Shown here one piece after another: positions 8,724 to 15,759 of a stretch of 15,759 nucleotides of DNA. The stretch comes from Larix sibirica. Lineage: Eukaryota; Streptophyta; Pinopsida; Pinales; Pinaceae. Both the position numbers and the translations under genes were made by a program. The stretch is from assembly GCA_004151065.3 (NCBI GenBank), contig NWUY0300006941.1, positions 6,897-22,655 of the forward strand, given 5' to 3'. The notes beneath the pieces were generated by a model. That model was not told the origin of the DNA, made no database searches, and saw only the letters and a program-made list of their open reading frames with translations. How positions within the stretch are numbered: position 1 is the first letter of the stretch; each line of letters begins with the position of its first letter.

Positions 8724-9072
8724 CCATGTATCCCCTCTATTATTTCTCCTTATTTTGGAAGGACTGAATAGACTCATCAATAAATAAAAGGAGGAAGAAA
8801 AAATTGAGTTAAAGTCTTAGCCCATCATAAGTTGACACATTCCCTTTTTGTGGATGATGTGTTAATATTTGGTAACAGTGCCCTTGAGGAGTGGAAGAAA
8901 TATTTAGATGTGATCAGTTTTTTTTGTAAGGCTTTAGTTATGGAGCTCATCATTCATAAGTCCATTCTTCTCCAAAACTGGATGGAAGAGAAGACAATTA
9001 TGAGCATAAAAACCAGGGAAATTTTTAGGGGCGAAATTTCACCAATTGGCTATTTTTTGGGCCTTTTTTCAA
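8719..9072 (+). pseudogene. LINE ORF2 reverse transcriptase, palm continuation (copy 1)
   Basis: Directly after the solo LTR the reverse transcriptase resumes with GCHVSPLLFLLILEGLNRLI, completing the motif B block interrupted at 7719. After stops around 8788-8840 the catalytic motif C appears as FVDD (8847-8858), followed by LIFGNSALEEWKKYLDVISF and a thumb-start stretch with EISPIG. The frame reaches the single N at 9073. With the LTR and one target copy removed, the reading phase across the insertion site is continuous, so the LINE was split by the insertion. The rest of ORF2 is absent from the window. Confidence 0.86.
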
Positions 9073-9073
9073 N
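9073..9073. other. Single ambiguous base at the repeat junction
   Basis: The only N in the window lies exactly between the end of copy 1 and the start of copy 2. It joins the LINE reverse transcriptase frame to the middle of the copia gag-protease piece. It may mark a scaffold join of unknown length or an ambiguous consensus call at a breakpoint. Confidence 0.9.
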
Positions 9074-10000
9074 GGCATGTAATGCTTGAGAAGTGTTGAT
9101 AGAGAAGGTATGATTTTTAGGAGGTCGATTGGTCGACTGTCCAGTCAATGCACTATCCTCAAGGTGCTTGACCTTTCCTTCTAAATACTTCATTTTCTTC
9201 CAATAGTTCTTCTCGACATGTCCTACCTTTTCACAATATCAATAGGTATTCTTCTTACAATCCTTCTTCATTGACAACGACTCTTCAATCTTCCCTTTTG
9301 TAGGTTGTTCGGTACATTATGGTCATTGATCTTGTCGACCATGTTATTTAAAGTTTTGTTTGGCATTTCCTTTCAGAAAGTGATCTTGGTGCTTGCTTCC
9401 AAGATTCCCTTCTTCAAGCAACTTTTATTGGTCCTTAATCAACAAATCATAGAAAGTATCAAAGATAAAATCCTTACCATCTTACTTTCGTGATATCCAA
9501 ATGGCGTGAAAGGAGGAACATAATACATCATATGGTATCTTCAAATTCATCAGAACTAGCTCAATGAGTTGTCCATATTTCTTAATAAAATCCTTGCCAC
9601 ATTCGCCCATTTTTAGTTGTAGCTCCTTGATGCGAGCTAAACAGTCCTCAATCTAATCAAAGAAAATAGGTTCCAGAGATATCAACTCCTTCTCTATCTA
9701 CATTACTTCACCTTCATTTATCTTGTTAAACAGAGTCTTTAGCTTGTTCTATACGACATGAGGACAATCGATCCCACTTGTATGCAATCGAATCCCCCTC
9801 GAGATGTAGGTCGTGATAACACCTACAACTTCGTCTTTCTTAACGTCGATGGAAAACTTAGCTTCAACATCTGTCGGGTCAACGATAACAATATTTGTGA
9901 ATTACCATATTCATTTTCTCTTCAACAAGGTCTCCATGTTTATTTCCCATATTGCATAATTATGTCCATTGAGAACAACATGATCTATCTTGGAGGTCAT
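9074..10000 (-). pseudogene. Ty1/copia gag, decayed (copy 2)
   Basis: Starts at the ATG at 10000 and runs left to the N. It lacks the codons beyond the zinc knuckle tail and the protease-like motif that copy 1 retains at 2345-2386, so this copy is cut by the junction and not by transposon biology. The only change seen relative to copy 1 is A9893 for C3206. On the minus strand this turns the Lys codon aag into the Asn codon aat, about 36 codons after the start. The degenerate zinc knuckle lies at 9203-9244. Confidence 0.85.
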
Positions 10001-10131
10001 CCTTATGATTTAACATATTTGATTAAAGTTCAAGGAGAGGTATCATTGGACAAATCTTTTGCCTGAATCCAATCAACCCTAAATCTGACTTAGCATAATC
10101 TGTAGACAATAAGGCTATGTCAAAACCATCA

Positions 10132-10143
10132 TCTCTGATAACA
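10132..10143 (-). promoter_or_regulatory. Copia primer binding site, degenerate (copy 2)
   Basis: Identical to the site at 3445-3456: tgttatcagaga on the minus strand, next to the LTR end that starts at 10144. Confidence 0.78.
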
Positions 10144-10332
10144 TGTTGGGGAACCTCTTAACCTTGAACTATTGAACAGAAAAGTTAAAAATCATAGAAG
10201 GAAATAGTATTCCAAGAAAGAGGTGGTGTCTAAAGACACCATTATAGCACTTAAGCACAGTGCATCATGATCATAACATCACAATGCATAATGACTATGA
10301 AAGACATCTCAAATTGCTATGTTGGGAAACCC
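10144..10332 (-). mobile_element. 3' part of a copia 5' LTR, truncated (copy 2)
   Basis: Same sequence as 3457-3645, including the second LTR-end-like motif beginning at 10320 and the short perfect stem at 10225-10240. The outer border is equally undefined. Confidence 0.5.
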
Positions 10333-10465
10333 ATAGGGTTGCCTTTCTATAGTCTCCATATCTAACCAACTTCATGGAAGTTAAAAGGAGGGAGTGATGA
10401 AGGAAGCTAGGTTTTGGTTGTGCACAAGTTCACATGGATTATAGTGGGTTTATCGTAGATCCATT

Positions 10466-12459
10466 ATGGCGGTGTGGGAGGAGGCCCTTGACTATGGTGA
10501 GGATGAAATATGGTCATCACTTGGTATATTCAAAATGAATGCAAAATATAGGGAGATTCTGGAGAGCTTGAGATCATTTAGAGATTCAAAGCTACTAAGC
10601 GATGGTGGTAAGGATGTCAGATCAGCAAATGTGGAAGAAATTATTGTGGATCTCGGGGCCGGGCCGACTCATAATCATTCTTATTCACCAAGGAAGGAAC
10701 CAACGGTGGTTATTAAAACTGTTGAGTCGGAGGGAATTACAAAGACCATAGAAAAGACAGTTGTGGGATCTCATCTAAGGGGGTCTCATCACATGCGCCC
10801 CAGATAATGAGAAAGAACTTTGTTTTTGGGTTCAATGCAGGTGGACAAAACCCTAGGTTGAAAGATTCTCAAATTTATTAAACCCTAGTGTGTTGTTCTT
10901 GGATGAGGAGAAGATAGAGGAAGTTAGGTTTAGAGACCAAAGGGATAGAAGAGAGATGACCAAGCTTGCAGGGGTGAGGGCTTGGTATAAAAGGAAGAAT
11001 AAGGCTTTCAAGGTGATGGATGCGAAGCTAATGATGGTGCTTAGACATGATATTGGGATGAAGATGAATACATTTCTAAACAAAGTTGTAGTAATAAAAT
11101 TCCAATTTAATATGTGTCTTCGTGACGATCTGTTGAAATGGGTCGATGAAAACTGGAAACCCTTCCCGTGGTATACACTAGTTGTTCATCTACTAGTTAA
11201 GGGTTTGTTATGTGTGGAATTTCTAACTGAGTGAGACAAAGAAAACATATTAGAAGCTTGTTGGTGATGGGGTAGGTCGAGCCTGGTTCTCAAGCCATGA
11301 CATATAGGCTTCAACCCTAGAATAGAAGCCCTCACTATTCAACACCTATGGGTGTTAATGCTGAGATTCCCCTTACATTTGTTGTCCAAGGAGGCCTTTA
11401 AGGACCTTGGGAACAAAATGGGCAAGTTCTTATTCTTTGACGAGTCCTCTTTGAGTTGGGAGGATGCAAAAATAACAGAGATACTACTTGAAATTGATAT
11501 TTGCAAAGGGATTTCCAAAGATCGTTTTCTTTTTGGAAGATCAACTCTTTCTTTCAGTTGTCAGACTATTGGGGAATGTCGTTTAGATTCTCTTTCTATT
11601 GATTAATAGGCCACTTGAAGCAATCTTGTTAGAAGTTTATTTCGAATAAATCACCATGATTTTGGTGTTCAGATAATGGGTAGGATGTCGGTGTGAACCC
11701 TTTCCCATGTGTGGATGTCAATTTAAGGGAGATATCACTTGAAAAAGCGCCAAAGGGGAAAGAGTGCCATAGCATTTCAGAGCGGTACATGGTGGTTTTG
11801 TTGGGATCTGAGGGTTATTTCAAGGTGGAATACTATAATAAGGGTGAACATGGTATGGAGGAAAAGGAAATCAAAGACACTCAACTTGAGAGTTGGCAAT
11901 CTCTGGGCAGTGTTGGAACAAAGAAGGAATAACCCCAAGAGACAGACATTCTGAACGAAATTTTTATCCCATGCATGACCCTGAAGGACTCGGTCGTGAT
12001 GTCTGATCAGGAAGGTATGCCCAAACTGGAGGAGACTACAACTATGAAAAAGGATCAGATTCATTCACTTAGTGCTCTTCAGGAAAGTCCAATCCTAGAA
12101 GACCTGGAAAATAATTCAGATAAGCACCTTCTTATCCCTTTTTTCTCTTTTAAAGTTTTGGAGGATATATGGGATTTCTCTACTTGTTAATGTTTTTAAG
12201 GTTCCTCCTATTAGTAACTTAGGTCAAATGGATGAAGAGAGAGAGGTATCCCAAAGGGATCCAAACAGGGGGATGTCCGTTAGTTTTCAAACTAAGCATA
12301 ATGGGGATATTGGGGTGGTGGAAGGGGGATTAGCTCCATTTGTGAAGAAGAATTTGTCTAAAAAACCTATCTTGGAAATCAAAGGTTTTTGTGAATAGAT
12401 TGTCCTCTAGGAAGTATGTCTAGCAGGTTCTAGGACATTAGATTAAGGAAGCTCGGGAT
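10466..12459 (+). pseudogene. LINE ORF1, decayed (copy 2)
   Basis: Same blocks and same breaks as copy 1: first block 10466-10807, DUF4283-like phase 10890-11606 with TGA at 11232, 11265 and 11298, zinc knuckle remnant at 11588-11629, and C-terminal region to 12190. No substitution relative to copy 1 was noticed. Confidence 0.8.
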
Positions 12460-13262
12460 ATGGTGCTAATTATGATCATTCTTTCTATGAATCTTATGGG
12501 AGTGGGAGGGACCTCCAAAAGATGTGGCCTCCGTCAGTTATTTGGTGTTGTTAAACCTGAAATTATCTTGATTGAAGAGACAATGGTCCCAGGGAATAAG
12601 GCTAAGGAAGTCTTATCGCCCTTGTTTCCTAGATGGAATATATGCACAGTCGACTCTTGTGGTTTTTCAGGTGGGCTCTTCTTAGATTGGAATCCCAAAT
12701 TAGTAGTTTTTAATGCTTATGTAGTTGGTCCAGGTATGGTTCTGGAAGGTTCACTTAAGGATCTCAATTTTCCAATTAATATCCTCAATTGCTATGGTCC
12801 CTACATAGGGTGGAAGAAATTATGGATGGATCTTAGATATAACATTATTTTTCCTAATCTAGGGCTTATTTTAGGAGAGGATCTAAACCTGACACCGAGT
12901 ACAAGGGAAGTTTTGGGGAGTAAAAAAATATTGGATCCTCTTATTGGTTTCTTTACACACATTTTTTATGAAGCCAGTCTTATTGATGTCAAACTTAAGG
13001 GCCAATCATTCCCACTTGGAGGAATGGTAGGATTGGAGAGGTGGGGGTGGCTAAGATATTGGATAGGTTTTTAATAGTCGAAGAGCTCCTAGAGAGGTTT
13101 GGTAGATACAAGACTTGGAATGTGTATTTATCTCTATCTGATCACCTACCAATTTGTTTACACTTCGATTATGTGGAGGAAAGGCCTAAATATCCCTTTA
13201 TATTTAATCATACGTGGATGGTGGATCAAGAATTTAGGGATTTTGTTCAATTTAAATGGTAA
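12460..13262 (+). pseudogene. LINE ORF2 AP-type endonuclease, one frameshift (copy 2)
   Basis: Identical in translation to copy 1, including the missing base near 13014 that moves the SDH catalytic end (13137-13145) to another phase. The first 204 codons carry the Asn, Glu, Tyr and Asp-x-Asn active-site positions. Confidence 0.88.
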
Positions 13263-14406
13263 ATATTTGAGGAAGGGATAAACATTTCCCCTATGAATCA
13301 TATGACTAAAAATTTAAAAGCCTTGAAGATTGTAGTTGTAGAAAGGGAAAAGGAAAAAAGGAAAGTATGTAAGAATAGATTATAGGTAAAGAAGGGGAAT
13401 CGAGGATATGTTTTATAATAATAGAATTGGTATCTTTTCAGAGGATGATAAATAAAGTCAAGTCAGTTGGAGGGCCGAAAGAGTGAAATCTTGAGGATGG
13501 AGGAAGAATCTTGGAGGCTGAAAAGGAGATCCATATGGTTAGGTCAGGGAGACAGTAACAAACTATTTTTCCACATGTTTATAGAACATAGGAAGAATAT
13601 TAACTCAATATGGGATCTTTCAGAAAATGGAGAAATCCTTTCTACACAAAAGGATTTGCAAGGAGCTAGGGCTAATTTTGAGAGGCTCTTTAAAGACCTC
13701 GGGAAAAAAATATTTTACAATAGTTAAATGTTGTTCAGAACTATCCTAGATTCTTCAACATGGATGAATTAAAAACCTCTTTGTACCTATGTCCTTAGAC
13801 GAAATCAAGAATACCCTAAGCACATTTGCAAAAGAAAAAATCCCAAGTCCTAATGGATGGACTATGGAGTTTTTTCTTGAGTTTTTTTAGATGGTAAGCA
13901 GAAAATTAAGGGTTTTCTTTAAAGATTCCAGACTGACACGTAAAGTTTCAGGCACCCTTAATGTCACCTTTATAGCATTTCCCAAATATTTCGAAGCCTA
14001 ACTCCTTCAATGAGTTTAGGCCTATTTCTTTGTGGAACCTGGTTTATAAAGTTAATTGCGAAGGCGATAGCCAATAGGATTAATAATGCTCTATCAAAAC
14101 ACATTTCAAAAGAGTAGTTTGGTTTCTTCCACAATAGGAAAATCATGGATGCAATAGAAGTGGCACATGAAGCTATGCACTTTATCAAGATACATAAGCA
14201 TGAAGCCATGATTTTGAAATTGGATCTTGTAAACGCTTATGATATGGTATATTGTCTTTCCTTAGACTCATTTTGTTGCAGATTGGGGTTTTTCTGGAAG
14301 CTACCAACTGGATCATGGGGTAGGTAAGTTCAACAAATTATTCAATACTAGTAAATGATATCCCTGCCAATTTATTCAAAAGCACTAGAGGGATCAGACA
14401 TGGGTG
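13263..14406 (+). pseudogene. LINE ORF2 linker and N-terminal reverse transcriptase (copy 2)
   Basis: Linker at 13467-13727, FRPISL at 14015-14032, and the motif A Asp of LKLDL at 14223-14225, with the same phase changes and stops as copy 1. The frame is interrupted by the solo LTR after TRGIRHG. Confidence 0.85.
14402..14406. repeat. Target-site duplication GGGTG, left (copy 2)
   Basis: The 5-bp repeat bordering the second solo LTR, matched at 15406-15410. Confidence 0.9.
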
Positions 14407-15405
14407 TGTTTCAGGGAATTAATACCTAGTAACCTCTTGGGATAAGTAACTACAGAGTGGTTCGCATAAACAATTCACAACAATCCTACTAGTAAATGCA
14501 ATATGAATAAATTTTTCAATTTACGATAAAATTGGAAAACCAAGGAAATATTTACTACCTTGGGTCCAACATTTGCAGAAGATCCTTCTTTTCAACTTTG
14601 ATCCAAATGTCTCTTTAACAATCTACAATCACAAGAAAGAACAAAGATACAAGTAGACTACTGCAAATATAATGATTTAATCACAAATAAATATGTTGAA
14701 TTTGCAAGATAATAAAGAACAATATATCAACACATCACTGGACAAGAAAGAGAATTCTTTATTCAAAATAATAACATGATACATTAGATAGATTTCACCT
14801 GTTCTCGGCTGTGGAACTGTCCTGAAACTAGATACTGAGTTCCTCTGTCCCGAGCCACACACATACACACCTCTTCAATACTCCAAAGGAATTCCCAAAG
14901 AAAAAAATGTCATAGTTTCTTGGCAAGAAAGAAATGGAGAATATTGGAAATGCATATTTCCAGATATGGGGGTTTTAATTGCAGGCCTAGGAATAGGGTT
15001 TATGGTTTCAATATGCAAAAGAGCATCATAAGGGTGATTTTATCTTCTCTCCCTCTTCTCATGCTTCCTCCCTCCTCTTTTATTCTTTTGGGAAAACAGT
15101 TTGGAAATTTCCATTAGTTATTTACGAGAACAGACAATAGAAATAACTGTGAAACTGTTTTTCACGTTTCCTAAAATTTATTTTATTTTTTACCTTCAAA
15201 ATAGCAGGGACGCAGGCTAGACATTACAAAGTCGCATGGACATGGGATAGCCATACATAATTCATGTCCATGTATAAAATTGGGATTTTTGTAGGTTTGA
15301 TTGAGAAGGGATAATGGGGTTTGGACCATAACAGGATAAGGGAATTTGCAATGATGTAAATTAGCTAAGGCATGTTACAAAGATGTGGCAAATCATGCTA
15401 TAACA
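14407..15405. mobile_element. Solo LTR, 999 bp (copy 2)
   Basis: Same TGTT...AACA termini and GGGTG flanks as the first. It carries the second of the two substitutions seen between the copies, C14576 where copy 1 has T7889. Since both copies share the same insertion point and flanks, this is one insertion event seen twice. Confidence 0.92.
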
Positions 15406-15410
15406 GGGTG
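15406..15410. repeat. Target-site duplication GGGTG, right (copy 2)
   Basis: The 5-bp repeat directly after the second solo LTR, identical to 14402-14406. Confidence 0.9.
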
Positions 15411-15759
15411 CCATGTATCCCCTCTATTATTTCTCCTTATTTTGGAAGGACTGAATAGACTCATCAATAAATAAAAGGAGGAAGAAAAAATTGAGTTAAA
15501 GTCTTAGCCCATCATAAGTTGACACATTCCCTTTTTGTGGATGATGTGTTAATATTTGGTAACAGTGCCCTTGAGGAGTGGAAGAAATATTTAGATGTGA
15601 TCAGTTTTTTTTGTAAGGCTTTAGTTATGGAGCTCATCATTCATAAGTCCATTCTTCTCCAAAACTGGATGGAAGAGAAGACAATTATGAGCATAAAAAC
15701 CAGGGAAATTTTTAGGGGCGAAATTTCACCAATTGGCTATTTTTTGGGCCTTTTTTCAA
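15406..15759 (+). pseudogene. LINE ORF2 reverse transcriptase, palm continuation (copy 2)
   Basis: Resumes at GCHVSPLLFLL after the LTR and contains the FVDD catalytic box at 15534-15545. It ends mid-domain at the last base of the window, the same point at which copy 1 meets the N. Confidence 0.86.

Larger units (their letters stand above)
2387..9072. repeat. Large direct repeat, copy 1 (6,686 bp)
   Basis: Every base read from 2387 onward recurs 6,687 positions later, starting with ggcatgtaatgcttgag here and at 9074, and ending with ggccttttttcaa here and at 15759. The unit contains the copia gag piece, most of the LINE and the solo LTR. I saw no insertion or deletion between the copies and only two substitutions: C3206 versus A9893 and T7889 versus C14576. 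The left edge is not a transposon border. It falls inside the minus-strand gag-protease frame, which continues uninterrupted to about 2345 in this copy. The right edge falls inside the LINE reverse transcriptase frame. Confidence 0.97.
3779..9072 (+). mobile_element. L1-type plant LINE, 3'-incomplete, with nested solo LTR (copy 1)
   Basis: In order: ORF1 with a DUF4283-like domain and CCHC knuckle, then ORF2 with AP-type endonuclease, linker and reverse transcriptase up to just beyond the catalytic FVDD box. This order and the AP-endonuclease identify an L1-clade non-LTR retrotransposon. Such elements nick target DNA and copy their RNA at the nick. The element has many frameshifts and stops. 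It is cut at the repeat junction before the thumb, any RNase H and the 3' tail. The 5' end is not defined; sequence between about 3645 and 3779 could be its 5' UTR. Confidence 0.88.
9074..15759. repeat. Large direct repeat, copy 2 (6,686 bp), ends at window end
   Basis: Same orientation and length as 2387-9072. Its last base equals the last base of copy 1 before the N, and it is also the last base of the window. A real tandem array would be expected to continue into further LINE sequence here. The coincidence suggests a contig that ended at the same place twice. Confidence 0.97.
10466..15759 (+). mobile_element. L1-type plant LINE, 3'-incomplete, with nested solo LTR (copy 2)
   Basis: Second copy of the LINE, including the same frameshifts, stops and nested solo LTR. 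All of that damage therefore predates the duplication or is counted twice by the assembly. The element stops at the window end, at the same base as copy 1. Confidence 0.88.

Noticed and set aside
9073-9073. Rolling-circle or extrachromosomal circular DNA as the source of the tandem unit
   Set aside because: A circle read twice would also give a head-to-tail join, but the unique left flank 1-2386 continues the gag frame into copy 1. No feature at the join supports a circle over a simple assembly duplication.
8832-9089. Fusion of reverse transcriptase to extra residues across the N
   Set aside because: The last residues come from reading through the ambiguous base into the start of copy 2; they reflect the join and are not a real fusion.
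1-15759. CRISPR array, tRNA, rRNA or defence-type system
   Set aside because: No regularly spaced short repeats, no cloverleaf sequence recognised and no relevant protein motif. The content is plant retrotransposon sequence.

Overview
This looks like intergenic, transposon-derived DNA from a land plant, possibly a gymnosperm or another large-genome species; no host gene was recognised. The plant call rests on a LINE whose ORF1 carries a DUF4283-like domain followed by a CCHC knuckle, and on Ty1/copia gag remains behind a tRNA-iMet-type primer binding site. The gymnosperm suggestion is only an impression from the protein flavour. All recognisable coding sequence is broken.

Layout: bases 1-2344 are AT-rich and mostly uninterpretable, with a short minus-strand fragment resembling the end of a retrotransposon RNase H domain (406-615). 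From about 2345 to 3650 lies a decayed copia 5' end on the minus strand: LTR end, primer binding site, gag start, zinc knuckle and a ruined protease motif. From about 3779 to 9072 lies a plus-strand L1-type LINE: ORF1, then ORF2 with AP-endonuclease and the first part of the reverse transcriptase. A 999-bp solo LTR with a perfect 5-bp target-site duplication (GGGTG) interrupts the reverse transcriptase at 7720-8718.

The main structural fact is that 2387-9072 recurs at 9074-15759 at a constant offset of 6687. I found only two base differences. The copies are separated by a single N at 9073, and the second copy stops at exactly the base where the first stops, which is also the last base of the window. 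This pattern favours an assembly duplication (unmerged haplotypes or a path walked twice), but a real recent tandem duplication cannot be excluded.

The relative history is: copia remnant and LINE, then insertion of an LTR element into the LINE, reduction of that element to a solo LTR, and last the duplication, real or artefactual. I found no CRISPR array, tRNA, rRNA, intact gene or novel system.
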